A DNA stretch of 32,438 nucleotides from Sphingobacterium sp. (lineage in GTDB: Bacteria > Bacteroidota > Bacteroidia > Sphingobacteriales > Sphingobacteriaceae). Positions within the stretch are counted from its first letter, which is position 1. Every line of letters begins with the position of its first letter. Made by a program: the position numbers and the translations under genes. The stretch covers positions 1-32,438 of the forward strand of contig JAIRVH010000093.1 in assembly GCA_031253985.1 (NCBI GenBank), given 5' to 3'. Positions 6,558 to 14,731 of the stretch are shown here, one piece after another. The notes under the pieces were generated by a model. That model made no database searches and was not told the DNA's origin. It saw only the letters and a program-made list of their open reading frames with translations.

Positions 6558-8237
6558 ATGGAAAAATTCATTTTACGGTTTATTCTTCTTTTCCGTGGCA
6601 TCTGGAAAAGTTTAGGGATCAACTATGAACAATTTAAGGTTATTTTAGAAACGAAAATGACCTTAGAAAATAGAAAACCTATTAGCTTCCGGAAGCGCAA
6701 CTCAGGCAAATCCTCTTCCTCTTCGTCCATCATACAGTTTGTATTGTATCTCATATTCGGCTTAATATTCATGGTCATTATTTTATCAATCCCAGATAGA
6801 TATTTGGCTGTTTCGATTATGCTACTAAGTTTTATCAGTATGCTGAGCATTACGTTGGTTTCCGATTTTTCTCCTATACTTTTAGATACGCGGGATCAAT
6901 ATATCATTATGCCAAGACCGGTCGATGATAAGACCTTGGCTATTTCTCGAATTACTTTTATTGGAATTAAGCTCTTTAATCAAGTCATCGCTTTAACGTT
7001 GCCTGTAATTATCTATGTCACATTCAACTGGGATATTGGACCGCTCCTTATTTTATGCTTACAGCTTATATTAAGTACCTTAATTGCGCTGATATTTGTC
7101 AATGGATTTTATCTGATCAGCATCAAATATCTTCCCATACAGAAGTTTAAAGATGTCATTACTTATATACAGATCGGTCTCTCACTTGTTCTTTTCCTCT
7201 CCTATTATGTTGGCCCAAATCTGATCCAATCTATTGTAGAATCTCATTTGACCATGGAACAGCTTCGATTCCTTTGGCTATTCCCTAGCACTTGGATCGC
7301 ATCCTTTCAGCCACTGATCCTTGGCAACAGTAGTTTGCCGATTATCGTCTTATCAGCACTGGGTATATTAGCTCCTCTTGGTGGTATCTATGCTTGTAGC
7401 AAACTATTTTCAAGAGGATTTAATGCCAAAATAGCTGCACTCGCCAGTGCCGATAACCTTCCGAACGAAACCTCGCCGACAACCCGGGATAATACAATCA
7501 AACTACCTTTATATAAAAAGCTTGCTGCAAAAGTATGTTCATCACCGGTTGAAGAGGCCGGATTTAGTATTGTGTGGCTTATAAGTTCGAAAACAAGAGA
7601 ATTCAAGCAGCAGCTCTATCCCTCACTGGCCTACCTGCCGATTTACTTTGTTTTTCTATTTCTACGTACAGGGGAGGATCTCCCCATGGCCGGAAAGATA
7701 TTAAAACTCCGGGATTCAGGCCTGTATATTGTCATGTTTTATCTTTCTTTGCTCACCATATTAACCGTCTTTCATCTTATTACCCAAAGTAATAAATATA
7801 AAGCCGCCTGGATATACCACATCACACCTATACAAAAACCGGGGCAATTAATGACTGGCGTTCTTAAAGCATGTCTTATTAAATATGTTTTGCCATTCAA
7901 TATCCTGTTTCTTTGTATCTGCATACCCCTATTTGGTATCTCTTCTTTTAATGATCTATTATTGTCTTCTGCAATCGGGGGCATCGAAAGCATTCTAGTT
8001 ATGCTTTTTCTTGTTAAAAATTATCCATTTTCAAAAGCGAATCAATCCAACTCAAAAACAGTGTCTAATCTACTGATATTAGGGTTATTGGGTATTCTGG
8101 GATATTTACATAAAACAATCTTCCATTATGAGACTTTAATTTGGATCTTAGCCGGGCTCGGATGGATTGTATTCTTTCTTATGTTAAAATACCTACAGAG
8201 AGAAGATTGGAAAAGCTTAGCCTACGACGACAATTGA
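6558..8237 (+). CDS. ABC transporter permease, large multi-spanning protein
   Basis: Partner of the preceding ATPase, 559 residues. A frame extends upstream to 6525 inside the ATPase gene, but the ATG at 6558, one base after the ATPase stop, is the natural start. Hydrophobic segments recur through the whole length: two near residues 65-120, several at about 140-280, and a C-terminal group from about 370 to the end, with charged cytoplasmic segments at the N terminus and around residues 290-355. Around 10-12 spans are likely. No obvious family motif for a specific substrate. A strong terminator follows. Exporter function is inferred from the neighbouring ATPase. Confidence 0.85.
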   Translation: MEKFILRFILLFRGIWKSLGINYEQFKVILETKMTLENRKPISFRKRNSGKSSSSSSIIQFVLYLIFGLIFMVIILSIPDRYLAVSIMLLSFISMLSITLVSDFSPILLDTRDQYIIMPRPVDDKTLAISRITFIGIKLFNQVIALTLPVIIYVTFNWDIGPLLILCLQLILSTLIALIFVNGFYLISIKYLPIQKFKDVITYIQIGLSLVLFLSYYVGPNLIQSIVESHLTMEQLRFLWLFPSTWIASFQPLILGNSSLPIIVLSALGILAPLGGIYACSKLFSRGFNAKIAALASADNLPNETSPTTRDNTIKLPLYKKLAAKVCSSPVEEAGFSIVWLISSKTREFKQQLYPSLAYLPIYFVFLFLRTGEDLPMAGKILKLRDSGLYIVMFYLSLLTILTVFHLITQSNKYKAAWIYHITPIQKPGQLMTGVLKACLIKYVLPFNILFLCICIPLFGISSFNDLLLSSAIGGIESILVMLFLVKNYPFSKANQSNSKTVSNLLILGLLGILGYLHKTIFHYETLIWILAGLGWIVFFLMLKYLQREDWKSLAYDDN

Positions 8238-8247
8238 CAAGACAGAT

Positions 8248-8278
8248 AAAAAAAGCTCCACTGGTGGAGCTTTTTTTT
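8248..8278. terminator. Bidirectional intrinsic terminator
   Basis: GCTCCA and TGGAGC form the core stem around CTGG, flanked by A7 on the left and T8 on the right, so it can terminate on both strands. It lies between the ABC permease (plus) and the convergent PNGase F-like gene (minus), the latter after about 50 nt. Confidence 0.88.
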
Positions 8279-8326
8279 CTGGACCTTTAAAATCTGAGCA
8301 CAAAATGTATTCAAGCTTCTATTTCG

Positions 8327-10243
8327 TTATCTCTTATTTATTCGTCCTTTAAATCGGCTAACACCATCCATAAAAACTTCAACGATTATTCTTCCCGAAG
8401 GTAAGTCATTCACATCATAGTTCAGGACCGCCTGTTGGATGGATTTGTATTCGTGCTTTTGCCACAATACACCATCGACCATAATCAGTACAGTCATCTC
8501 ACTTTTTTTATTAGACACTACGCTTAACTGAGTCTTATCGACAACCGATCTAGGATAAAGTGAAAATGCATACTGTGCCGAAGTCGTGTCTAGCTCAAAT
8601 CCACGCTTCGCGTTGAAGCTGAACATTTCACCATTGCCACAGTCACTTTCAAAACTATGGATCAGGTTACCTTTCAGATCAAAAATACGTAGATGGCCAT
8701 CGCCATTTTCGGGCTGTGCCCAAAATTGCAGTCCATTTCCGGCAGTATCAATTAGGGAGAGCGAATAATTCCCCTCCCCCAGGTGTAAAGTATCTCTATA
8801 AATCGTTGCGGCAGTCAATTGCGATGCATTTTTACGAAAAACTGTATCCTGCTTTGCATCGACCAGAAATATACGGTTATCTGCAGGTTTATTGTTCGTA
8901 AGAAACTCTAAAACAAAATCAGCCGGGAATTTTTGTAGAGCTGAAAAAACACTTTCTGCCTTATTATCTGCGGGCCATGCATCCGTCTTGCCATTAGGTT
9001 TTAAGAGTGATACCGAAAACACATTCTTGCCATCCTTTTCAGCTATTTCACCCGGCAAAATCACTTCGGCAACTTGATTAAAAGCAAGATTACCTTTCCA
9101 ATGAAAAGTTTTGGATGGAAATCCATTTGTTCCATAAACAATGGTTAAGGATCGAATCGGATCAGCACCCAAATTTCTAAAAGAGATCCTTGGGCCAGCG
9201 CTTGCCGGATTTAATCTAGAAAAACGCTGTTCATCACTTGGAACCATTATTGACTCGACTGCAACATCTACTTTTTCTTTGGGTGCTGAATATTGAAACA
9301 AATAAGCGGATATATTTTCAACAGCCTGTACATTATCTGTCGCTGTATAGGGTTCCATCTGGAGGGCAACTCGATGCGTACCAACCTTGGTAAATACATC
9401 AATAAAATCAGGTTGCTGCAAATCTCCAGGGCACCAATATGCGCGATCATGTACCCAGGTACCCCCTTGTGGATAAAGTGGATTACCACCGCATTTCTTC
9501 CACATATCACGCCGGTCCACTGTCTTTCCATCTAACGTTAGTTCGCGCCATCGGCTACAGAATTCACTACAGCCACGCGGTTTATCCATTCCGTGTCCTG
9601 TATGTTGAATCCGTATTCTGCTCAATGCAGCTCCCTGATTCAAGGTATATGTTATCGGCAACAGATGCTCCTCGATCTTCTCGTTGTCATCTCCATATTT
9701 ATAAGCTTTATTCCAAAGGGGTGTGATACCGAGGGGTGTAACAACTGGGGGGCCTGACAAAATTTCAAAATCCACGGTAAGCGCCCAACCGACAGTTTTG
9801 TCTTCAAAACCAGAATGGGTATAGACAATTTCCACACTATCCCGTAGGAAAGGAGCAAAATCAGTTACATCGACTTGCCACTTCCAACTCCAACCTTTAT
9901 TGTAGATACTACCATATGGCGTAAGCATTCTTCCTAATTCATAATTTAGCGCATGTCCATCCTTACCTCCTTTACGACGCAGTATAATATGATCCAAATA
10001 ATCCCAATGCGCCGTGCCTAAGCTATCTGGACTCCCTAACGTGACAAACATGGTTATCTTTCTTATGGGATCGTTATCTTTTGGAAAAACGCCCCAGGCT
10101 GGATAGGAATTTTCACCTTTCTGTGCATCACAGATAACAGTCTTACGTTGATGTGTGATGACATGGCTTGTTGTTGCCTGCTGTGCCAAAACATGATAGC
10201 AGATAAAATAGCAAAATAGGGTCAGTATAGGTCTTATATTCAT
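8327..10243 (-). CDS. Secreted PNGase F-like protein with long C-terminal extension
   Basis: Related to peptide-N4-(N-acetyl-beta-glucosaminyl)asparagine amidase, which removes N-glycans from glycoproteins. Of 638 residues, 1-20 form a signal peptide (cleavage likely after VLA, before QQ). Residues about 60-290 match both PNGase F lobes: HWDYLDHI with Asp81 at the position of catalytic Asp60; YELGRMLTPY; VDVTDF; GCSEFC with Glu227 at Glu206; CGGNPLYPQGGTW; WCPG. Cysteines 225/229 and 251/271 match two PNGase F disulfides. The position of Glu118 is His143 (in VYTHSG) and that of Trp120 is Gly145, so activity or specificity may differ. PNGase F has about 314 mature residues; here some 340 follow the catalytic region, ending in a beta-rich segment that may be a type IX secretion signal. 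Confidence 0.82.
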   Translation of the reverse strand: MNIRPILTLFCYFICYHVLAQQATTSHVITHQRKTVICDAQKGENSYPAWGVFPKDNDPIRKITMFVTLGSPDSLGTAHWDYLDHIILRRKGGKDGHALNYELGRMLTPYGSIYNKGWSWKWQVDVTDFAPFLRDSVEIVYTHSGFEDKTVGWALTVDFEILSGPPVVTPLGITPLWNKAYKYGDDNEKIEEHLLPITYTLNQGAALSRIRIQHTGHGMDKPRGCSEFCSRWRELTLDGKTVDRRDMWKKCGGNPLYPQGGTWVHDRAYWCPGDLQQPDFIDVFTKVGTHRVALQMEPYTATDNVQAVENISAYLFQYSAPKEKVDVAVESIMVPSDEQRFSRLNPASAGPRISFRNLGADPIRSLTIVYGTNGFPSKTFHWKGNLAFNQVAEVILPGEIAEKDGKNVFSVSLLKPNGKTDAWPADNKAESVFSALQKFPADFVLEFLTNNKPADNRIFLVDAKQDTVFRKNASQLTAATIYRDTLHLGEGNYSLSLIDTAGNGLQFWAQPENGDGHLRIFDLKGNLIHSFESDCGNGEMFSFNAKRGFELDTTSAQYAFSLYPRSVVDKTQLSVVSNKKSEMTVLIMVDGVLWQKHEYKSIQQAVLNYDVNDLPSGRIIVEVFMDGVSRFKGRINKR

Positions 10244-10341
10244 TCATTAAAATATTATCCAGGAAACAATACAAAGATCGATGTACTCTTGTCAGCGTCG
10301 AAAAGTGGGTATTGCGATAAAAAGGAAATACATTCAATCAT

Positions 10342-10376
10342 AAAAAAAGCATCAATCTTAACAGACTGATGCTTTT
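10342..10376 (-). terminator. Intrinsic terminator after tRNA copy 1
   Basis: On the minus strand, AAAAGCATCA and TGATGC with a T7 tract form a hairpin beginning 3 nt after the mature tRNA 3' end. It would terminate the tRNA transcript ahead of the PNGase F-like gene. Confidence 0.8.
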
Positions 10377-10378
10377 AG

Positions 10379-10452
10379 TAGCGGGGAGCAGAATCGAACT
10401 GCCGACCTTTGGGTTATGAATCCAACGCTCTAACCATCTGAGCTACCCCGCC
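10379..10452 (-). tRNA. tRNA-Met (anticodon CAT), copy 1
   Basis: The 74-nt cloverleaf reads with acceptor arms GGCGGGG/CCCCGCT, D-stem GCTC/GAGC, anticodon loop TTCATAA and T-arm GGCAG-TTCGATT-CTGCT, discriminator A; CCA is not encoded. A Watson-Crick start of the acceptor and a GCTC/GAGC D-stem argue against the initiator. CAT could also be the lysidine-modified tRNA-Ile, but acceptor G4-C69 and G5-C68 differ from the C4-G69/C5-G68 of E. coli tRNA-Ile2, so elongator Met is favoured. Position 31-39 is an A-C mismatch. Identical to the copy at 10745-10818. Confidence 0.9.
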
Positions 10453-10463
10453 GTTTCGGTATG

Positions 10464-10493
10464 CAAATATACCACTTCATGCGTCAATTCAAA
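10464..10493 (-). promoter_or_regulatory. Promoter of tRNA copy 1
   Basis: On the minus strand: TTTG (10490-10493), 18 nt, then TATATTTG (10464-10471). Both elements match the Bacteroidota consensus. The -7 box ends 11 nt before the tRNA, so processing of the 5' leader is short. The same arrangement is present before copy 2. Confidence 0.8.
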
Positions 10494-10744
10494 AGATTTT
10501 TTTATTTTTTTACTAATTCTTACCTGTTTAAAACTCGTATTCAGCACAACAAACTCATTTTTAACGAAGTAAATTTGTTGCCAAAAAACAGAATTTAAAG
10601 CCAAAAAAGTTGGTGGGACTAAAAACAAGATATTTATTAAAAAACGGGGCAACTTTTCACAAAAAAACTTGCAATAACAAAATAAATATGTATTATTACA
10701 AATAATAAGTTGATGCAGTAAAAAGCAATTTTGGAAGAGATTTG
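10494..10744. other. AT-rich spacer between the two tRNA genes, no gene seen
   Basis: About 250 bases rich in A/T runs. A 69-codon frame on the minus strand overlaps the tRNA copy 1 promoter and end and has no coding character. No clear terminator is seen immediately after tRNA copy 2, so its transcript might run into copy 1. Confidence 0.5.
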
Positions 10745-10818
10745 TAGCGGGGAGCAGAATCGAACTGCCGACCTTTGGGTTATGAATCCAACGCTCTAAC
10801 CATCTGAGCTACCCCGCC
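10745..10818 (-). tRNA. tRNA-Met (anticodon CAT), copy 2
   Basis: All 74 bases are identical to copy 1, 366 bp away in the same orientation, including the A31-C39 mismatch in the anticodon stem and the G1-U72 wobble. No encoded CCA. The isoacceptor assignment has the same reservation as copy 1 (elongator Met favoured, tRNA-Ile with lysidine not excluded). Flanks differ except in the promoter, pointing to an old tandem duplication. Confidence 0.9.
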
Positions 10819-10830
10819 ATTTTGGGAATG

Positions 10831-10860
10831 CAAATATAGCTTATTTTTGATTTAAACAAA
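10831..10860 (-). promoter_or_regulatory. Promoter of tRNA copy 2
   Basis: On the minus strand: TTTG (10857-10860), 18 nt, TATATTTG (10831-10838), ending 12 nt before the tRNA. Element sequences and spacing equal those of copy 1, while the surrounding bases differ, which supports functional conservation. Confidence 0.8.
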
Positions 10861-10883
10861 CTAAAATTTAAAAAAACATTTAT

Positions 10884-11261
10884 ATGGCAGATAAAATAAA
10901 ATTCCATCTAGAATATATCATCAACTCTTCACCTAGAATTTTATTTCCGTATTTGCAAGAACCAAACGAATTGGCCCAATGGTTTGCAGATGATGTAAAC
11001 TATAAAGACACCGTTTATACTTTCATTTGGGATGATGAACCTCACCGAGCAAAAATTGTGGCATCAAAAGAAAACAAATCTGTACGCTTTAAATGGCTCG
11101 ATGATGATCCCTATTATTTCGATCTGGAGATCGATCAAGACGAGCTAACGAATGATGTTGCTCTTAAAATAACAGATTACGCGAAAGAAGAAGACCTTGA
11201 AAATAGAAAATTAATTTGGAAAAATTCAATAGTCTATCTTCAAAGTGTTATAGGTGCATAA
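10884..11261 (+). CDS. START-like (SRPBCC) domain protein
   Basis: A 125-residue cytoplasmic protein that resembles the small START-like/AHSA1-type family common in Bacteroidota: an N-terminal strand (IKFHLEYIINSSPRILFPYL), the EPNELAQWFADDV helix region, then WDDEPHRAKIV and VRFKWLDDDP strands, and a C-terminal helix (RKLIWKNSIVYLQSVIG). Such helix-grip folds make a hydrophobic pocket for lipids or other small molecules; no ligand can be named. It is followed by an LptF/LptG permease whose own promoter begins 8 nt after this stop. It diverges from the tRNA-Met copy 2 promoter. Confidence 0.75.
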   Translation: MADKIKFHLEYIINSSPRILFPYLQEPNELAQWFADDVNYKDTVYTFIWDDEPHRAKIVASKENKSVRFKWLDDDPYYFDLEIDQDELTNDVALKITDYAKEEDLENRKLIWKNSIVYLQSVIGA

Positions 11262-11269
11262 AAAAGCCT

Positions 11270-11277
11270 ATCTTTGC
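11270..11277 (+). promoter_or_regulatory. -7 promoter element for lptF/G
   Basis: TATCTTTG matches TAnnTTTG fully and lies just after the stop of the START-like gene. Predicted transcription start is about 11282-11284, at the base of the leader hairpin. The -33 region is not clear. Confidence 0.55.
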
Positions 11278-11284
11278 AATATAT

Positions 11285-11344
11285 TTCCAGGAAGGGCTCC
11301 TGTAAGGGTTCCTTCACTGGAAGATGCTTTAATGTAAAGGCATC
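11285..11344 (+). promoter_or_regulatory. Structured 5' leader of lptF/G: two tandem hairpins
   Basis: Hairpin 1: TTCCAGGAAGG (11285-11295) pairs with CCTTC, a bulged A at 11316, and CTGGAA (11311-11322); inner pairs 11296-11300 with 11306-11310 leave a TGTAA loop. Hairpin 2 follows with no gap: GATGC (11323-11327) with GCATC (11340-11344), plus TTT/AAA. Nineteen bases then lead to the ATG at 11364. The leader also holds the minimal frames ATG-CTT-TAA and ATG-TAA. I do not recognise it as a known riboswitch class. Confidence 0.55.
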
Positions 11345-11363
11345 AATTTGCTTTGCGTCACGG

Positions 11364-12848
11364 ATGAAAAAAGTTCATTTACTTATTCTTCAAGCTTTCA
11401 TAAAACCATTCATTGTCACATTCTTTATTGTGATGTTTGTCTTATTAATGCTTTTCCTATTCAAATATATTGATGATTTAATTGGAAAAGGATTTGAATG
11501 GTACACAATCATGGAGTTAATTGGTTATCAGTGCGTTGTTCAAATCCAAATGGCAATGCCTTTATCCATGCTTCTATCTTCCATTATGACTTTCGGAAAT
11601 CTGGGTGAAAGCTATGAACTGGTGGCGATCAAGGCGGCTGGAGTATCTCTGCGCAAAGCGATGACTCCGCTATTTGTCCTCGTTGCCATCTTCGCAACAA
11701 GTTCTTTCTTATTCTCCGACTATATCCTTCCCGTCGTGAATTTGAAAATGGGAACCCTACTTACAGATGTCCGTAATAAAAAGGCAGATTTCCTGATTAA
11801 GCCCGGAATCTTTAACAATACGATTCCTGGCTACTCCATTCGCGCCAGAGGAAAAAACAAAGAAGGAACGATTCTTTATGATTTGATGATCTATGATCAT
11901 CGTGGTGGCAATACAGCCAATAATGTGCTTATAGCTAAAGAGGGATATATCTATAACTCCCCAGACAACAATTATATGATCCTAAAACTTAAGGATGGTA
12001 TACGTTATGAGGAAGCTCGGACAAAAAACTCCAAAACCTACGACCCACGTCAGCAATTTACCCGATTTAAGTTCAAGGAAACTGAACAAAAGTTTGACAT
12101 GGGTAGTTTCCAACAGGGCAAAACAGATGAAAATCTTTTCAAAAGCCACCATGCCATGTTAAATTTGAAACAGTTGGACATGTACATCGATTCCAACCAT
12201 ATCAAAATAGACAGTATGGGCAAAGCAATTACACGTACATTAGACACCCGATATAATATCTATTCGAAATATTTTAGTGCCAATCAACCTGGACAGCCAA
12301 AAGTCAAAGAAGCTAAAATCAAGCCTTTTAAAAATTTGCTCACAGATCTTGTACCTCAGGAGCAGCGTTCGCAGATCACGATGAATGCATTAAACCAGCT
12401 TAATTATTTAAAAGAAGATCTAAATGGCCGTACACTTGAGTTTAAAGATTACAAATCGAAAGATATTCGCTATCGTATTGAATGGCATCGCAAATTTACC
12501 CTGGCTGTCTCCTGTCTTTTATTATTTGCTATCGGAGCACCGCTAGGAGCCATCATCAGAAAGGGCGGCCTTGGTCTTCCTGTTGTTATGGCTATTATTT
12601 TCTTTTTGATCTATCATATTATCTCGACAGTAGCAGAAAAAACGGCTAAAGATGGCGCAATATCATCGGCCGTTGGCATGTGGATGGCAATTATTGTCTT
12701 AACACCACTAGCGGCGTTTTTAACCTACAAGTCGACTACAGATTCTGCTTTATTTGATATTGATCAATATAAATTAAAGGCAGAGGCTGCATGGAAATGG
12801 GTGAAAGAAAAGTTTGGAAAAAAGAATAAATTAAAGGAATCACATTAG
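11364..12848 (+). CDS. LptF/LptG family lipopolysaccharide-export permease
   Basis: Inner-membrane component of the Lpt machine, which extracts lipopolysaccharide and passes it to the periplasmic bridge. The 494-residue product has the family layout: first spans at about 10-100 (including MPLSMLLSSIMTFGNLGES), a periplasmic beta-jellyroll region about 110-340 and three C-terminal spans containing FAIGAPLGAIIRKGG, the usual sixth-helix region. The frame is open upstream to 11274, but that segment overlaps the promoter and the leader hairpins, so the ATG at 11364 (MKKVHLLILQ) is chosen. Whether it is the F or G subunit is not resolved. ribBA follows after 71 nt with its own promoter. Confidence 0.9.
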   Translation: MKKVHLLILQAFIKPFIVTFFIVMFVLLMLFLFKYIDDLIGKGFEWYTIMELIGYQCVVQIQMAMPLSMLLSSIMTFGNLGESYELVAIKAAGVSLRKAMTPLFVLVAIFATSSFLFSDYILPVVNLKMGTLLTDVRNKKADFLIKPGIFNNTIPGYSIRARGKNKEGTILYDLMIYDHRGGNTANNVLIAKEGYIYNSPDNNYMILKLKDGIRYEEARTKNSKTYDPRQQFTRFKFKETEQKFDMGSFQQGKTDENLFKSHHAMLNLKQLDMYIDSNHIKIDSMGKAITRTLDTRYNIYSKYFSANQPGQPKVKEAKIKPFKNLLTDLVPQEQRSQITMNALNQLNYLKEDLNGRTLEFKDYKSKDIRYRIEWHRKFTLAVSCLLLFAIGAPLGAIIRKGGLGLPVVMAIIFFLIYHIISTVAEKTAKDGAISSAVGMWMAIIVLTPLAAFLTYKSTTDSALFDIDQYKLKAEAAWKWVKEKFGKKNKLKESH

Positions 12849-12888
12849 ATTGTGACAACGCTATTATAAATAAATTTAGATTCTACAC

Positions 12889-12896
12889 TAACTTTG
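12889..12896 (+). promoter_or_regulatory. -7 promoter element for ribBA
   Basis: TAACTTTG fits TAnnTTTG fully and ends 23 nt before the ATG at 12920, predicting a leader of about 20 nt. That leaves no room for an FMN riboswitch, and none is visible. Confidence 0.5.
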
Positions 12897-12919
12897 TACC
12901 AATTACAATATATCAATAA

Positions 12920-14134
12920 ATGGATTTCAAATTAAACACGATCGAAGAAGCGATCGCTGATATACAAGCAGGAAAAGTAGTTATCGTCGTGGATGACGAA
13001 GATCGCGAAAATGAAGGAGATTTTGTCACTGCTGCCCGCAATGCTACTCCCGAAATCATCAACTTTATGGCAACCCACGGCCGTGGATTAGTATGTGCCC
13101 CAATTACCAAAGAAAGAGCAGATGCATTACACCTCGATTTAATGGTGGGCCAAAATACTGCGATATATGAAACTAACTTTACAGTTTCCATTGACCTGCA
13201 GGGATATGGCTGTACAACTGGAATTTCAGCATCAGATCGTTCAAAAACAATTAAAGCTATGATCGATCCTAATATTCATTATGAAGAATTAGGAAGACCA
13301 GGACATATTTTCCCATTAATTGCAAAAGATGGCGGTGTACTACGTCGTACAGGACATACCGAAGCGACTGTTGACCTTGCTCGATTAGCTGGTTTTGAAC
13401 CTGCTGGTGTATTGGTTGAGATTCTGAAAGAAGATGGTGAAATGGCCAGACTTCCAGAACTCATGGAAGTTGCTAAGAAATTTGATTTAAAGATCGTTAG
13501 TATTGAAGATCTTATTGAATACCGGCTTAAACACGACTCTTTAATTAAAGAAGAAGTAACTGTTAATATGCCTACCCAATATGGCGATTTTAAAATGAAA
13601 GCCTTTACACAAAAGGACACTGGCGAACAACATTTGGCGCTTTATAAAGGCGAGTGGAATGAAGATGAACCTATTTTAGTACGCGTGCACAGCTCTTGTG
13701 TTACAGGTGACATTTTTGGTTCTTGCCGTTGTGACTGTGGACCTCAATTGCACAAAGCAATGGAAATGATCCAACAAGAAGGCAAAGGTATCATTGTTTA
13801 TATGAATCAAGAAGGTCGCGGTATCGGACTGATCAATAAGCTGCATGCTTACAAATTACAAGAAAATGGCTTGGATACGGTAGATGCTAATGTGCAATTA
13901 GGATTTAAGGCAGATTTAAGAGACTACGGTGTTGGAGCCCAGATTCTTAGAAATCTTGGTGTCACCAAGATGCGCCTGATGTCAAATAACCCAACAAAAC
14001 GAGCCGGTTTAGTGGGCTATGGTCTTGAAATCGTAGAAAATGTACCTATTGAAATAACTGCAAATCCCTTTAACGAAGAATATTTAAAAACTAAACGGGA
14101 TCGTATGGGGCATACCATCATGAAAAATCTATAA
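12920..14134 (+). CDS. ribBA: Bifunctional DHBP synthase / GTP cyclohydrolase II
   Basis: Catalyses the two entry reactions of riboflavin synthesis: ribulose 5-phosphate to 3,4-dihydroxy-2-butanone 4-phosphate, and GTP to the diaminopyrimidine product. In 404 residues the RibB domain comes first (about 1-200) with [21 protein letters not shown] and [14 protein letters not shown]. The RibA domain (about 206-404) has zinc ligands Cys260, Cys271 and Cys273 with the E. coli RibA spacing, and the [10 protein letters not shown] motif. Both domains look intact. The gene is transcribed alone: promoter box at 12889-12896 and a terminator just after. Confidence 0.97.
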   Translation: MDFKLNTIEEAIADIQAGKVVIVVDDEDRENEGDFVTAARNATPEIINFMATHGRGLVCAPITKERADALHLDLMVGQNTAIYETNFTVSIDLQGYGCTTGISASDRSKTIKAMIDPNIHYEELGRPGHIFPLIAKDGGVLRRTGHTEATVDLARLAGFEPAGVLVEILKEDGEMARLPELMEVAKKFDLKIVSIEDLIEYRLKHDSLIKEEVTVNMPTQYGDFKMKAFTQKDTGEQHLALYKGEWNEDEPILVRVHSSCVTGDIFGSCRCDCGPQLHKAMEMIQQEGKGIIVYMNQEGRGIGLINKLHAYKLQENGLDTVDANVQLGFKADLRDYGVGAQILRNLGVTKMRLMSNNPTKRAGLVGYGLEIVENVPIEITANPFNEEYLKTKRDRMGHTIMKNL

Positions 14135-14142
14135 AAAAACTC

Positions 14143-14173
14143 AAAAAAGCGGTGTTAAAAAACACCGCTTTTT
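14143..14173 (+). terminator. Intrinsic terminator after ribBA
   Basis: GCGGTGTT (14149-14156) and AACACCGC (14161-14168) form an 8-bp stem around AAAA, extended by A6/T5 flanks. It starts 9 nt after the ribBA stop. Confidence 0.92.
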
Positions 14174-14264
14174 CTTTAGCCTATAGCTAAACTAGCTTCC
14201 CCGCATAGTAACAATTGTTTCCTTTTTATGATCTTGCAATGGCAGTACTTTCCATAAATAAAAG

Positions 14265-14272
14265 TAACTTTA
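14265..14272 (+). promoter_or_regulatory. Possible -7 element 4 nt before the DCC gene
   Basis: TAACTTTA matches 7 of 8 consensus positions. It ends 4 nt before the ATG at 14277, which would place transcription start at or next to the start codon. Confidence 0.35.
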
Positions 14273-14276
14273 TACT

Positions 14277-14672
14277 ATGGAACAACAAGGGAAACATATC
14301 ATCTTTTTCGATGGTGATTGCTTGATTTGTAATCGCTTTGTTCAAATCCTATTACGGATAGATCGCAAAAAGAAATTCTTATTTAGTTCCCTGCAATCTG
14401 AATTAGCACGGACTGCGCTAATAAATATTCCTAAAAATATAGACTCCATCGTTTACTTATCTCCAGCAGGTAGCTATATTAAAAGTGAAGCTGTTCTCAA
14501 GATCTGTAAGCAATTGGGTTTTCCTTACACTGCATGCTATTTATTTAAGATCTTACCACTCAAGTGGAGAGATGCACTTTATGATTATTTTGCCAAAAAC
14601 CGTTATCGATGGTTTGGAAAGAATGAATTTTGTGCCGTACCGACGAAGTCTGAGCGGCAAAGATTTATTTAA
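14277..14672 (+). CDS. DCC-family (DUF393) thiol-disulfide oxidoreductase
   Basis: Small thioredoxin-fold-like protein of 131 residues. The family-defining DGDCLIC segment is at residues 12-18 with Cys15 and Cys18 as CxxC, and the C-terminal YDYFAKNRYRWFGK is typical for DCC proteins. Redox activity is inferred from the CxxC; physiological partners are unknown. No signal peptide. A -7-like box lies only 4 nt upstream, hinting at a leaderless transcript. The aldehyde dehydrogenase begins 72 nt further on the same strand. Confidence 0.88.
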   Translation: MEQQGKHIIFFDGDCLICNRFVQILLRIDRKKKFLFSSLQSELARTALINIPKNIDSIVYLSPAGSYIKSEAVLKICKQLGFPYTACYLFKILPLKWRDALYDYFAKNRYRWFGKNEFCAVPTKSERQRFI

Positions 14673-14731
14673 TCAGGCAACAATCATATGAAGGTGAAGT
14701 TTAGCAAACTTCAAATTTTATTTATGACCAT

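Noticed and set aside
9268..9858. Several small open frames opposite or out of frame within the PNGase F-like gene
   Set aside because: All lie inside a well-supported long coding region and have no protein family features.
10443..10652. 69-codon minus-strand frame between the tRNA genes
   Set aside because: It runs across the tRNA copy 1 end and promoter, is AT-rich and has no recognisable protein features.
10379..10818. Initiator tRNA-fMet pair
   Set aside because: The acceptor begins with a G-U pair rather than an unpaired 1-72, and the D-arm is of elongator type; only part of the anticodon stem resembles the initiator.
12841..12919. FMN riboswitch before ribBA
   Set aside because: Only 71 nt separate the genes, a -7 box occupies part of it, and no conserved FMN-aptamer sequence is present.
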